From Anticarsia gemmatalis (lineage: Eukaryota > Arthropoda > Insecta > Lepidoptera > Erebidae): DNA of 64,000 nt. Of this stretch, positions 41,243 through 54,135 are shown in pieces. The number at the start of each line of letters is the position of its first letter. Position 1 is the first letter of the stretch. The notes beneath the pieces were generated by a model. That model saw only the letters and a list, made by a program, of their open reading frames with translations. It made no database searches and was not told the DNA's origin. A program made the translations under genes and the position numbers. The stretch is taken from NCBI RefSeq assembly GCF_050436995.1, contig NC_134770.1, forward strand, positions 2,800,501-2,864,500, given 5' to 3'.

Positions 41243-42042
41243 TATAAAAAAAACTCTACAAAAGCAAGATTTTTTTTATAGTCACCTAAGAGTTTCAACC
41301 CTATTATCACTGCCCTACTCCCTGGCAAGTGTCTTATACTGGAATTAATATCAATTGATTTATTAAATAAACAATGTTTTTATAAAAAAATACGGAAAGT
41401 AACTGAAGGAAACCATTATTACTGGTCTTTCTTACTTGAAATTTCTTCAAAGAATGATTATGTGTGTGGTACAGTCAGCGCCAAAAGTAGCTGATCATAC
41501 TCAATCTTTTTAAACCCTGAAATATACTGAAGTGTGCACATTATTCCATGGAAAAATCAATAGCCATCGATTGAAGTGTTTAATTCTAACTCATTCTACC
41601 TGGTTTTGATCAGCTATTTATTAAAGTTACGTAGAACAGAGGTTTTGAAAATGTGACGTATCACTAAAATAGTGCTTCCAGGGTCTATTCCGGTGCCCAT
41701 CGGTGACACAGTTATTATAGTTCAAACTTATTTAGTATGTTTTCATTCCAGGTTACCTCGTATAATATGAGATGATGTGCTCGAAGTTATTTAGATAAAC
41801 AAAAACTGGATGTATCACAGAACAATTCGCATTCACAGTCCAGCACTAATTCTGTCATCACATCTGAGAGTCATAGCCGGGTTATATCGAGCTCAAACTG
41901 GGTCAAACTGTACGTGTACATGTCCGATGCACTGGACTGCACTACGCTCGTTGTGGCTTACAGATTATTGTGTGAGTTATTAGTAATGAAGTTGGAATGG
42001 CAAGTAGTTATCTATACATTTTCTAGGTAGGTTCGTTCGTTC

Positions 42043-42260
42043 GTCGTATGGTTAGTGGTCAACCTAGTATCAAAGTTGTTCAAGCCGCCCGAGAGGCCTT
42101 TGACGTGGCTTAACGACTGTTATCTTTTGTGAAAACAACCGGGACCGACTTTCTACGTGCCCTCCGAAGCACGGAGACGCCCAGCTCAAATACCACTATG
42201 CGGTCACCCATCTATGGAATGACCGCGCCAGGGGTTGCTTAACCCACAGATCGTCTGTAT
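42043..42260 (-). mobile_element. 5S rRNA-derived SINE, minus orientation
   Basis: TCGTATGGTTAGTGGTCAAC start (reverse of the 3' body), then 5S-like GCGGTCACCCATCTATGGAA TGACCGCGCC and GTTGCTTAACCCACAGA. The outermost 5' part of the SINE is missing. Confidence 0.78.
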
Positions 42261-42324
42261 GTCTGTTACGCTTTGGCGGTTCAACTGCTAATGAAAATTA
42301 TATCATTTTATTATCTTGGTTGGT

Positions 42325-42428
42325 CCCCAACCCGCACTTGGCCAGCGTGGTGGACTTAAGGCCTAACCCCTCCCTTATTACGGGAGGAGACCCTAGCTCA
42401 GCAGTGGGACATTAATGGGCTAAATTTA
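42325..42428 (+). mobile_element. LINE 3'-end fragment
   Basis: GGTCCCCAACCCGCACTTGG…CCTAGCTCAGCAGTGGGACA. Best preserved of the three copies (21727, 29525). Confidence 0.6.
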
Positions 42429-42429
42429 T

Positions 42430-44050
42430 AACCAAGATAAATTGGAGTAAAACTTAGGTCTTTTTAAAAGGCTGACATAGGGGTTAAATTTGAGTTGCCC
42501 TGATTACCTAGCACGTATTATTATACAGTACTATTTTATATATAAAACTATAGACAACTTAAATGTACATAACATATGTCATAATTGTAGTATACGGTTA
42601 ACTAAAGTAAATAAGGTTTAAGAAATCAAAGATTAGCTCAAATAAAGAAAATGGGACTTAGACTATGCCTTGGAGAGCTTGTTAAACTGGTGTCTATGGT
42701 AAACTAAAGAAAGAGTTATAATGCTGTCGTTTTCTCAAATCACAGCTACAGTAATTTATATTGTAATAGAGTAATACTAAGGTCGACAAGACCAATCCTC
42801 TCGTTCCAATTCCTAAGATTAATAACTACCCGACTTTCTATACCATTTCATCTAATAGTACAAGCTGTCAAATGCCGACAGACTATTAATGACAGAAATA
42901 TATAAACCTAACTTCTGAAACTAAAAAATGATTAATGGTACCTAGCTCCTAGACTATAAAGTCCTTGAGAGCAAAATGGGGTGCCAGGAATTAATGAAAC
43001 CATCGATGTTAAGGGTATCAAAATTTTTCTACCATTTCTACATTTTCCACCCTACCATTTGTCTTTACAAAATTATATTAAAACACCCCCTACTTCACCC
43101 CCTCTTTGACCCCCTTTTCCACCCCCAAGAACTCCTTTGAAGGCATTTAAGGATTAATTGTTTAACTTTTTATCTTTGGAAGGAAGCAAGGTTTGTTTAA
43201 GATGACGTTTTCATTCAATATTTTGAGTTTTTATCATTCGATTTGAATAAGACGGATGGACAGTTTGTAAATCAATTACTTGTCGATATCGCAATCGAAA
43301 TTCTATTGAGATTGTTGTTCGTAATTTTGTTACGAAAGGCTCTATAAAATTGTTGATTTTTGGGTTTCTAAAAATTTAGAAAATATATTTGTGTTTTTTT
43401 GATAATTAAGTAAGTCTCCCTCATGATTTTACTGAATCAGTACAAATCAGTAGAAAACATCCATTCTATCTTTGTACTTGGATGTTGATTGGCCTTCCTA
43501 TAAATAATAATGATTATAACTGGATTGTTGTAAATAATATTAGTGGTTAAATCGTGTATCCTGAAAGCGCTTACCCTCATAATGCTTTCATGTGGTTTGA
43601 TCATCTTTGGCACTACGTTGATCGCTGTCGATCATCAAAATAATAATATCCTATCCAATAACTGTGACGCCAGTTATAGCTCAACAGCTTTAAAGCTTTT
43701 GCAATATCTATAGTTTGTCATCTCCACTTTACAACGCAACAAAACGACAGATAAATAAAAATATCGCAACAATTTTTCAATAACAAATACAAGTTTTATT
43801 ATTTACGTTTTAAAACAAAACCAATCATATTTTATCATTCATAAAACTGTATCTCCGTATAAATATTTTAAGGTTTCGCTTCGAGCAATCTCATACTTTT
43901 ATTATACACAGTGGACGAAAAGTTTTCAACTTAAACGACTTTTCAACAAGAAAAATCGATGACTTAAAAATGCATCTTGTTTTACATGTTTTGTTCGTGT
44001 AGCTACAAGCATGAATATGTTTGGATTTTACACTGTCACATTAAGTTACA
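42430..44050. other. Gene-free stretch
   Basis: No coding sequence and no repeat with clear ends. A pyrimidine-rich C-run strip is at 43020-43140. Confidence 0.4.
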
Positions 44051-44055
44051 TAATA

Positions 44056-44269
44056 TTAGGTCGGGGAAAAAGTCTTTTCGCATTATAGTATGTATGAACT
44101 TGTTATAAAATCTCTTTAGCTCCAAGAATCACAAATGAGTACACGGTTCATTAGGTTTCTTTTAGTGAGCTCGTGAGGTACCCAAATATCGAGCGTTTTT
44201 GTGTAGAGAATAGATTTTATTACAAGTTTACACATACTATAACGCGAAAAGACTTTTTCCCCGATCTAA
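44056..44269 (-). mobile_element. Mariner-derived MITE, 214 bp
   Basis: TA at 44054-44055 and 44270-44271. Ends TTAGGTCGGGGAAAAAGTCT and its inverse with one change (GATCTAA). Same transposase scrap as 41027, with substitutions. Confidence 0.85.
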
Positions 44270-44483
44270 TATGTAGATTATGTAGGTCTTAATTTATAAG
44301 TAACAAAGAAACTTTGTTTGAGCGATGAAAGTACTTACAACATCAGCCTAGTCTTCTTGAAACCGGCTTCCAGTCTCACCACTAGCCGCGTCGGTAGTCG
44401 CTAGTAGTAGATAATCGAGCTACGAGACTATATTCGTGGAATGTTTGTTAAGTTTTTGCTTCATAGTGTGTCAGCTTAGCCTT

Positions 44484-44600
44484 TCTTCCAAACTATGTTG
44501 GAGTCGGCTTCCAGTCTCACCAGATGCAGCTAAACACCAGTATTCTACATGGAGCGACTCCCTATCGGACCTCCACAACCCAGTTACCTGGGTTATAACA
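44484..44600 (+). repeat. Interspersed repeat also found at 25690
   Basis: TTCTTCCAAACTATGTTGGA GTCGGCTTCCAGTCTCACC … CTATCGGACCTCCACAACCC. A shorter relative is just upstream (44365-44385, CGGCTTCCAGTCTCACC). Makes the open frames 44436-44723 on both strands. Confidence 0.6.
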
Positions 44601-45813
44601 CATAATATTGCCTGTTGCACAGGTAATAAACTTATTGATGAATGGGCTGCTGCAATGAGCGTTACCCTAATAAACAAACTACAGATTGGTGTTTCTAACA
44701 ATGGATTAAAAAAAGGTAGTTAGTTGGTAACACAGTGTGTTCGTATTTATGCTTGTGACAGTACTGTAACGAAATATATTGTCAAAGACAAAGAATTTGT
44801 TTAGAAGTTGAAGTGGATTTTGAAAATTAGTTGCAATTTCAGTTTTTAGTTCCTTTTGATTTTTTAAAAGTTTTTGATTGTAAGCTTTAACACGCACTGC
44901 TATTTTTGTAACTATCTTATTTATTCTTTATTTTACATATGTCGTCTCAATAGTAATTTTATAAATTCGAAATTCTGTGCATCTGTTTGATACGCTTTCA
45001 AGGCAATACTACTGAATAGATTTTAACTTAATTTAGCATAAAGACCCTTAAAGGTATCACAGGGACTATGATGGACTTCATTTTTATTCAAGAACTTACT
45101 CAAAAAATACATTTAAACCGCGAATACTCGCAAAACCGCGCGGGTCATCTCACAATTTCCATAAACATAAATACAGCGAAACATCAACGGCGTACAGTAC
45201 CCACAACTTGCGCGACCGTTCTAAACTTACACCGCATTCCGTTGCCCAGGGCTAGCAATATAAGTTACAAGCCAATACCCAAGCTGTTAGCTACTAGCCA
45301 ATATGCCCGCGGTTGCAACTATTGCATATTGTTCGCTATCCTCTGTAGGCTAATTGTTAGAGGATTTTGATTTACATTCGGATAGGGATTGTAATAGAAA
45401 GATCAGGATTGGTTCAATTTCGGAGCTTAGTTTTAAGTAGTGTTGGAAACGATTTCGGTTCCTATATAGAGGTAGATGTTTCAGATCTTTGGTTGCAATA
45501 ATACAAATGCATCGAAGGGAACAGCATGAAATTTTAGAGTCACAAAACAATAAGAGTATTTTTCGATTATTAACTTCCGCCGTAATGATTATTCTAAACG
45601 GCTAAATTGATTTTATAACAGATTATGACTAGGTATAGTTTATGTATTTTTAATAAGACTGTTAAGGGCCGACATTACTAATTTGCAAACTATAATGGTG
45701 CGTGTGTATTATATCTGTAATTTGGTCTGAAAGTTCCAGGTTGGGTTTAAAGGCAAAACATAGAAACGAACTGAATAGTTCCCATTATATAGTGTTAGAG
45801 GAAGTAAAAGAAA

Positions 45814-45890
45814 TGTGACGTTGGTCACATGACCCGAGTCCATAAAAGGGCTGCGAGCTCATTCTGAGCTCTCTTTTCCATAGGATTCAC
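45814..45890 (+). promoter_or_regulatory. Possible core promoter with M-box
   Basis: TGTGACGTTGGTCACATGAC (45814-45833) holds an inverted TGTGAC/GTCACA pair and a TCACATGA M-box-like site. ATAAAAGG follows at 45842, then GAGCTCATTCTGAGCTC, a perfect 7-bp inverted repeat. Could be a TATA-type promoter, but no gene is visible downstream. Confidence 0.25.
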
Positions 45891-46437
45891 TAGCTTAGAG
45901 GTACCTCTGCCCGTTTGAATGGTCACGCTGTATTTTTCCTATTCATTTGTCTGTAATTGATTTTTGAAGTGATTCAGTTTGTGTGTAAAGAGCTTGTTAA
46001 TTTGCTAAAGATTGTGACTTATAGTAAAACTGTTCTATGTGATAAGTATTTTTTTTTATTTGCTTCCACTTCTGGTTTTCCTAAAAATAGTTTATCTATA
46101 ACATATAAACAATTGACCTAAACAAAGATCTGACTATATCACTCACAGATGCAAGAATGAATCATTCACTCCATTGCATCTCTTGTAACCGAATGAATGA
46201 CAGACCGAGTGAGTGAGTATGTATACGTATTTGCAGTATATTGACGTCAGTTTGTACCGGGATGCACTGAATGTAATTTAGCGCTTGCTTCCGACTGCCA
46301 CGTCCATCCATTAGCCGTCTTCATCATAATAAATTACCATGACGACTTGCGGCATAGTAATGAGAATCTAGAATGTTCGGTATAGGAAGGTATGGAATCG
46401 AATTTAAATATGTTACTAACCCCTTGTTTCTAAGGAA

Positions 46438-46518
46438 CATTTAGCGGTAGTTTATCTATTTAATAGCGTTTAAACTTATATAAAAACGCTATTGAATAGA
46501 TAAACTACTTCTAAATGT
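46438..46518. repeat. Foldback with about 35-bp arms
   Basis: CATTTAGCGGTAGTTTATCT ATTTAATAGCG pairs with CGCTATTGAATAGATAAACT ACTTCTAAATG across an 11-12 nt loop with few mismatches. MITE remnant or hairpin RNA source. Confidence 0.75.
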
Positions 46519-46519
46519 A

Positions 46520-48730
46520 CTCAGAAACCGGTCATTACTCTTGTATCTCGAAAGACAAAATTCTTATACAAAAAGTGGCAAACGATCCTCAAAGTTAAAT
46601 ACTAGCAAATGAGTGGGAATCAAATCCATAATGTATCGATAGTAGCTGTGTGTTCCTTAACCACTACGTAATAGTTTCCCTTTTGTGTAAAGGGTTAAAT
46701 ACACATAAAATAATAATTGATGATCATTGATGGTTTATTTTAGTATCCATAGATTTTAATTCAGATCAAAATCAAATCAACGTTAATTTCCTTAACAGTA
46801 TGTAAGGAGTTAACTTAAGGTTATGTGTTTAATAAGTGTAAAATAAGCCTATAAAGCCTATATCAGCTACTACACGAGCACAATGTCGACGCGTTAAGTA
46901 CCCAATTACGTTTTAAAACTCAGTACACGCACATAATTTGTCAAAATTATGCCTCAACTGATTCTACGAAATTGAAAAGAATGTACAGTCGGCTACGCAA
47001 TCTGCTAAAAATATTTGCAAGTTAGTATAATTACATTTTAGGTCAAAAATAAATAAGTAGACTCGTATTTTAAATAGGCGATATTGATTTAGGCTACTGT
47101 TCATTCAATTTTGGTGTTAAATGTACATATAAGTATTTATAATATACATATGCTCGTCGATGCAAGATGTACCTACTTAACTTGAGTAGTTTCTAGCTAA
47201 ATTAATCAGAAACGTAAAAAAACATTACAAATAATATAACGCCAGTTTCATGTTAGATTGTTGTACATTTTGTGTCTGGATAAGTCGATGCCCTAAATGA
47301 ATATCCACAACACATTTCCAATTGCCAATATCGTTTAAAATTACTTTTCAAATTAGTACTTAAAAATCGCTGATCAACCATCTATCTTTTTGAATGCTAC
47401 TCGATACTACTAAATAGTAATTATTTTACCGTTTGATCAAGGCCAAAATAAGAAATCTAGGGTCCTTAAGTATCTAGTCAAAATACTCACTTTTGATACC
47501 AACCGTACAAGTCTTTAATATTTCAACGTTTTAAGGATCATCAATCCTTTTTATGGCCTCAGTATGCCATCATTACCGTAGGGTGACCATCTTCGACGGT
47601 TGGTAGAAACAATGCTATTTTTTTGGCAGTCGTTTGTGAAATTTATTGCTCCCAATTATTGCTATTTATTGATTTGTAAGTGTGTTTTATTGTGTATCAA
47701 ATTGGGCGTGAAATAAGTTTGGTTTTTGGAGATATAGTGAAGGTGACCGTGTGATGTAATGTTTTGCCAAGGTTTTGTTCCTTAAGATTCGGTATCAAAT
47801 ACGAATATATTACAATAAATGTTGGTGAACCGGTGATGTAAAAAATGTGGTATAAAATAACCCTAAATTAATGCTAATTAAAAAATGAAATGTATTAAAA
47901 TTCAATCGCGCTGTTATTTTCAGTTAAAAAGCAAGCCCTATTTTAGGATATAATTGCATAAGTACGTAATTATGCTAAATTTTATCTTAATTAGTTCGGC
48001 ATTTAAATTTGTTGTCTGTCATCTTTTTTCCTTAAATTTTTGGTATTCACCAGCCAACAATTAAGTTTCTGCATAATATTTTACAAATGATTTAACACTA
48101 CTACAGTCCATCAACATTTCACCAAAATCCTTTCATTAAACCCCATACAGAATCGCAACAAACCAAGCAAAGCCTTCGAGCACAGCCTCGGAATCTATTA
48201 CAGAAGGCAGCCATTCATTCATGGCACTTGTTTGAGGTTCCCTCGTGTTGACGTCGTGTGTCTCCCGGAGTTATAGTCTATGGCTAGCTGTAAACTAGTG
48301 GGCGTCTTTGCTACTGAGTTAAAGATGTTTGGGGAAAGGAACGTTTCTATTCATTGGGATGTTTAGTTGTACTATTAAAGGAAAAGTATTGAGAAAAATT
48401 TGAGAGTTCAAAATAAAATCATTCATTGATTTCGGTCAAATGCTAACACTTATGATAGTCAATGATACAGAGAGTGGATTTACCGCCAGTTTTGAAGGTA
48501 GAGCCAATGTGAAGAGCTTGTTCACTTTTTCTAATCGACAAATTCTTTTAATAGGATTGAATAATATTTCTGAAAGGGAGTTCAGATAAAATACAATTGA
48601 AAAAAAAGGTTACTATTTTTGAAATTTTAAAGTTAGGCTTTTTAGTTAGTTGTAAAATAGTAGTATTTTTATTTTTCAGTCAAGTGGATGTTTGGTTTTC
48701 AAATTACCTTTTGAATTTTGTAAATTGCTG
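46520..48730. other. Gene-free stretch
   Basis: AT-rich and without supported genes. A more complex patch at 48140-48320 shows no clear frame and no match to other repeats here. Confidence 0.35.
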
Positions 48731-48732
48731 CT

Positions 48733-48884
48733 TAGTGGCATTTAAACTGGACGTCTACGTATTTCGGAGGGAACCTAAAAAGTCGGTCTTGGCTGTTGTC
48801 AGTTAAGACAACAGCCCAAGCTATGTCAAAGGCCTTTCAGTCAGCTTGAAAAATTTTGACACTAGGTTGGCCACTAACCATACT
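48733..48884 (+). mobile_element. 5S-derived SINE, 5'-truncated
   Basis: Starts within the body (TGGCATTTAAACTGGACGTC) and runs through TTTTGACACTAGGTTGGCCA CTAACCATAC. The 5S-like head is lost. Confidence 0.7.
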
Positions 48885-50585
48885 AACATAGAAATAGCGT
48901 CAGAACTAGTCTATCGTAAACTGCTTCAAGTTAAGTTAAGTTACTCGCAAATCCTTATCCTTAAAATGCGGTTTTACATTAAAAATGATACCCACCCTAC
49001 TGCTAAACGTAAAATTATCAAACATTAATTTGCAACTCCACGCTAAGTAGTCGGCGTGCAGGTTTTATTGATTTAAATTATACCTTCAGTGTGTTACCGC
49101 TTGCCTATGGGGTATTACCCTAATGACCCATACTTAGGGTTTTGTTGGGTATTAAGCTGTTTGTAAGGTATTTTGATCACTTTTTGTGTGAGCTTTTAAA
49201 TTGTTTTTAAACGATTTGTTAGTGGGTAAAGTGATTGGCGGTTGGTGTGCGTCGACGACGACGTGAAAATATTAAAATAAATTTTGCTCTGAAGTATTGT
49301 GGTACCAATTCTTTTCTATAAATTATTTTTTTCGTATTTATACATAAGTTACAGAGGAAATTAAATTGCAAAATTTCCTTTGGCTATTTAAAAGGGATAA
49401 AAGTCTTCATTTTCATATTTTTAGAACCTGTGCTCACAGAAATGTAAGCGCTATCTAAAGAGAAAAAACGATTTATGTATGTGCCTCACTAAAATACATA
49501 TATTAAACTAAATATTAAACATGGCAAAAAGATGATGACTTTTCCACTATCTAAAAATATTCACACGTCAATTTCTTTGAATCAAAATACCAATAAAAAC
49601 ATGCTGTTTTCTCACAAGTAGGTACAAGTGCGATGAGTCAGCCAGTTAATTACGATCTACATTGTTTATTTGTAATCTTGAGTGGACTAAAAGCTTATAA
49701 ACATAGAGATATTTAGTTTGTATATAAAACATACTGCTACTAATTGTTCTCGAATGTATTTGTAGAAAATTATCTAGTTTCTTGAAACATTTGACAAAAG
49801 ATGTGGATGTCAAATGCGGATGAATGTAATTGGAGTTTTTGGTGTAATTAGGAAAGTAATATGGGTCGTGTTTATCAAAGTTTCATTTCGTATTTTAGCT
49901 GCTTTGTAATTTTAAAAAAGTAAGCTTAATCTTGAGTCTTCAATTTTCTCCATGCAACATTTTATCGATATTGGTTCAGCAGTTTACCCGCGAAAGCCTG
50001 ACAGACACATTCAGACCAGAAGACTTTCGCATCTACAATATTAGAAGAGCGAAGATCGACTTTCAAAATTCCTGAAATTGAAAACTTAATACACTGAATA
50101 ATTAGTAAGTCGTTAATATTCCAGTAAAATAAAACTAGCTTCGACTAAATAGTGAATATTATTTGAAAACTCATAGTAATTCAATTTGAATATAGTAATG
50201 CCTCCCGTTTTCGATCGTATTATTCCACTGAGTATGCTCATTGATACTAATTTGATTCTATTCATTATTTCAATGAACTGGCTTTACTTTCAGCGCTCAT
50301 TATAATATGTTACAATTATTTTAACATTACTATATTGACACCAAACCGGTAATATGGATTATTTAATTGAATGATATTGGTATACTAAAATATAGCGGAC
50401 TTTTTTCATAGGCGTATTTAAAAGTATACATTTAGAAGAGTGGCGTTCTTTGGTCTCAACTTACCAATTTTAGAAAAATAAATGTATGTCCAAAGTTGTT
50501 TGTAGACAGCATTATTTTATAATATACCAAATGGGATTCGAAAAATAATAGTTATCATCATTATAACTGTAAAATAATATTCACT
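48885..50585. other. Gene-free stretch
   Basis: No supported gene or bounded repeat. Small open frames (48846-49028 and others) run out of SINE sequence. Confidence 0.35.
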
Positions 50586-50589
50586 GCTG

Positions 50590-50815
50590 TTGTTGTCTGA
50601 GCAATTAATGCGACTGCTAACCACGGGGTCTCGGGTTTGATTCTAGAGTCGGATAACGGGCAATAATAGTACCTATTTCAGTTATTCAGTAAAGTTATAA
50701 TCTTGCCTGAGGTTTTTCAGGAAAATGGTGCCGTCTAAACACCCCACATATGTACATATTTACATAACATCACACCTATTATACCCGAAGATGTATTTAA
50801 AATTCTGAAAACATA
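50590..50815 (+). mobile_element. tRNA-headed SINE copy (family 3), degenerate
   Basis: GCGACTGCTAACCACGGGGT CTCGGGTTTGATTC head, GCCTGAGGTTTTTCAGGAAA body and a tail ACATCACACCTATTATACCC GAAG. Confidence 0.55.
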
Positions 50816-51172
50816 ATTGTATTGATTTTATCAAATTAAAGTCTAGATACAAACAGACAAACATACAAAATTTATTTATAGAGAATATAAATTTAACTTG
50901 GAACACTATCTGTAAATTATAAACAGATGTAATGTTAATGTGGTTCTTACATTGATTGATTGACACGGGTTCGATGCCGGGCGGTGAATTTAAGTGTTTA
51001 ATTCGCATCAATATTGTGAAATGTTGTGATTTATTGTTTGAAAGTTTCGTTGATATTGCTGGTAATGTGTTGTTGCTGATTTAATGGGTATTAATGAGAT
51101 TTACGTACGGTTTTTTTTCTATATTTTTGTGACTTTTGTCATTGAAATTTTTGAAGTGTTCATATTATCCAC

Positions 51173-51250
51173 TGGCTGACCCGCGCAACTTCGCTTGCGT
51201 CACATAAAAGTGCATGGGTCATATTTTTCCCCGTTTTGGAAACATTTTTT
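51173..51250 (-). mobile_element. Helitron-like family A, 3' end only
   Basis: CTGACCCGCGCAACTTCGCT TGCGTCACATAA…CCCCGTTTTGGAAACATTTT matches the 3' end of family A; the rest is missing and CTAG has become CTGG. Confidence 0.65.
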
Positions 51251-51939
51251 GGCGTATGTCTATTTCTAAGGTAAAAGATAGCAATTCAATGTCCGTATGT
51301 TAATATTAAAATGTGACATTAGGCTAAAAGAATAAGTCTTATGAGTAAAATTAATAGACAAATTAATTGCGGTGAATTTATTGCTAAAATTCTAATAACT
51401 TGAGATTTTTCTTACAAAAACTTTTCAAGGAAAGCACAATCAAGAACTTTAACTACCGAAGAATTAAATCATTTTTCCGTCTTTTACTCCTAATAAAATT
51501 TCTCAAGGGAGTTTTCAAAGATTTTTTCAGATTTCCGATAAAAAAGACTCAGAACAAACTCACTGGATAGTTCTTTCTTATCTTGTCGATTCGACTTTAT
51601 CCGACTTCACAAAGATGCGGACTGTTTGTGATCGAACTCCGACTTAATTCTTTTTTACACGATTTTTCATTTAAAAGTTAAGAAAAGGTCATGTTTCTAT
51701 AGATTTTGTCTTTTTCTATTCAGTGGAGTTTAAAAGAAAGAGAGTAATTAAAAGCGTTTTATATTGTGTCTGTCTTATTTTACTCTTAAATACTAATTCC
51801 GGTATGTAACGGATAATAGTTAAAGAAAAATATTATCGCTACTGTAACGTGATTTTCTATTGTCGCTGCGATATTGCGAGCTATTCGATAGTAAAGGTAA
51901 ATAGCAGTTTTTTGACGGTCAATAACATTACACTATAAA

Positions 51940-52150
51940 TCCATACTAATATTAAAAATGCGAAAGTAACTCTGTCTGTCTGTCTGTTACTCAATCACGC
52001 CTAAACTACTGAACCAATTTGCATGAAATTTGGTGTGGAGATATTTTGATACCCGAGAAAGGACATAGGCTACTTTTTACTCACTCCGGGGAAATGACGC
52101 ATTCCCATGGGAAAATTCAGGTGGCGGACGAAGTCGCGGGTAAAGGCTAG
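51940..52150 (+). mobile_element. Helitron-like element, family C
   Basis: Starts TCCATACTAATATTAAAAAT after A, ends GGCTAG before T, the same end rules as families A and B. Contains CTGTCTGTCTGTCTG and CCAATTTGCATGAAATTTGG. A GACGAAGTCGCGGG stretch precedes the 3' end. Confidence 0.68.
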
Positions 52151-52446
52151 TACTATATAATATAATGTATTGCATAATAATATTGACTATTCAGGGTTGA
52201 TATTGCGTAATATTTTTTAAACATTTTTGACATACGCACGGTGGACATCGCAGTCCCCGCAGTTGGTGTGATCATTTGCGACACTGACAGAGGGAAGGCC
52301 TTTGTAAAGGAAACAAATAATTTGCAGTTGCTAACTAAAAAGTAACAAAAAACAACTATTCCTACGACGATCTCGAAAATAATTCAACTCTTTCCTTTAA
52401 ACATCGATGTATTCACGGCGTAGAATCTTTGCGCTAAATAACGTTA

Positions 52447-52486
52447 GTCGGTACAAGTCGGTACAAGTCGGTTCAAGTCGGTACAA
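52447..52486. repeat. Minisatellite, four 10-bp units
   Basis: GTCGGTACAA repeated four times with one change (GTCGGTTCAA). Confidence 0.85.
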
Positions 52487-53152
52487 CAAGCATTTTTATT
52501 GGAATACCAGTGTCAGATCCACGATGGTATTCGTGTTATTCGATACAATACGGAGCTGAGAACTTACAGATGCGGCTTATTGGATACGTTCTTATATATT
52601 TAAAATGTAGGTTACAATTGAGAACAACAGTTTTAGCGTGTGCTATTGTAGTGCATATGCATTGTTATGCATCAATGTTTTTTTGCAGACTTCAAATATC
52701 CGCGGTTTTGAAATATATTTTTAAATTATAAACAGTTGTAAGATTTCGGCAAATTTTAGAGTACCTTTGTCTATACAATGGAATGTGCTGAAATTTTCAG
52801 TCATAGGTATATACGGGTTATATATATTTTCAATAGTAGTTAGTTAGAATACTAGTTACTGCTTACTACTAAGGCCGCGTACATGCGTAAAATCATTGTT
52901 ATGATTAATTATTTTTTATTTTGATTACCTACCTACGTCTTTCCAATGAGTATCCTCATCTTGAAATTATGTTTCATAACAATAATGCGTCACTATTTTA
53001 TTATTAAATTAAAGCATTTGTAAATAAAAATGAATGTTTTTACGCATCTCGAATAAAACAAGGCAAGTATATCCCATTGATTTGTACATACCGTCAAATT
53101 TCTTAGCGGATATTGTTCATGGTCTGGCGATTATATAAGAAACGATAAATAT

Positions 53153-53694
53153 AAGGAGGCAACACAATTAACTCGCCGACATGCCGACACATGTTGGCGG
53201 TTTTTAATTTTAAAAGTATCTTGTCGGTGACGCGGAGACTATAGTGCAACGAGGTTACATTTGAATGTGTGGAGTATTTTTGAAAATGAAAGGTTCTGAT
53301 AATTTGTTTTAAATGTCTAATTAATTAACACTATGATATTAATCATTACATTGTTGCTTTTTATATATTTACAACTATACAAAAAGAAACTTATAGCAAA
53401 AACTATAAACAAGATAAAACTACTGGTCCTTTAAGAATTAAAGAAATAGGTATGTTTAAGGTCAATTATTATTCAACTATTTAAAATGAAACCATTTTAT
53501 TCATAGTAGTTTTACCACCAAGTTACTAATAATTGCGTTACTAACCTTTCTTGCAAATAATTTGCTTATGTCTGTTACGAAATTCACGCAAAATTTTCCT
53601 AAATTCCTGATCTACGGTACCTTTGAAAAAACCCGCTGACATTTAGTCGCCGACATGTGTCGGCGGGTCGGCGTATTCAGTGTGTAGACTCCTT
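53153..53694. mobile_element. MITE-like element with long imperfect TIRs
   Basis: AAGGAGGCAACACAATTAAC TCGCCGACATGCCGACACAT on the left against AAGGAGTCTACACACTGAAT ACGCCGACCCGCCGACACAT read from the right. Interior about 450 bp, AT-rich and non-coding. TIR style (G-rich start, CTACACAC, then GCCG) is like 36837, so Harbinger-type is likely. Target duplication not clean. Confidence 0.6.
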
Positions 53695-53885
53695 AAGGGA
53701 TCGTCATTCCAATAGATTCGATACAAAGAGGAAAAACGTATTTTATTTATAATTTTATGGGTTTCTTTCATCTGGTTTAAGGTTACATATTTGCTGGAAT
53801 ATGTAGAGCGTTTATTTTTAGCTTTCTGCCTTCCACACTATTTCCGTACATGATATTAGAAATAGCAGTTGTAATGTAATCTATA

Positions 53886-54135
53886 CTTCTATACTAATAT
53901 TTTAAAGAAAGGATTTTGTTTGTGAGTATGTTTGTAGCGTATCAGCTCAAAAAGTAGTGGATCGATTTTAAAAAAATATTTTGCTATACCCTTTGTTTGA
54001 TTTCTCTTGGTAAAAGTATCCTATGAGATTACATAGTATATTTTACAAACTATCTGAAGTTCTGTTCTGTTCAGTCGTTTTTTGTGAAAGAGTAACAAAC
54101 TAACATACATACATATACATATGCATATTCTTTAA
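53886..54135 (+). mobile_element. Short interspersed repeat, Helitron-like or LINE tail
   Basis: TATACTAATATTTTAAAGAA AGG start, GGATCGATTTTAAAAAAA core and GAGTAACAAAC end region recall the other Helitron-like families, but the 3' CTAG is not present. Confidence 0.4.
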
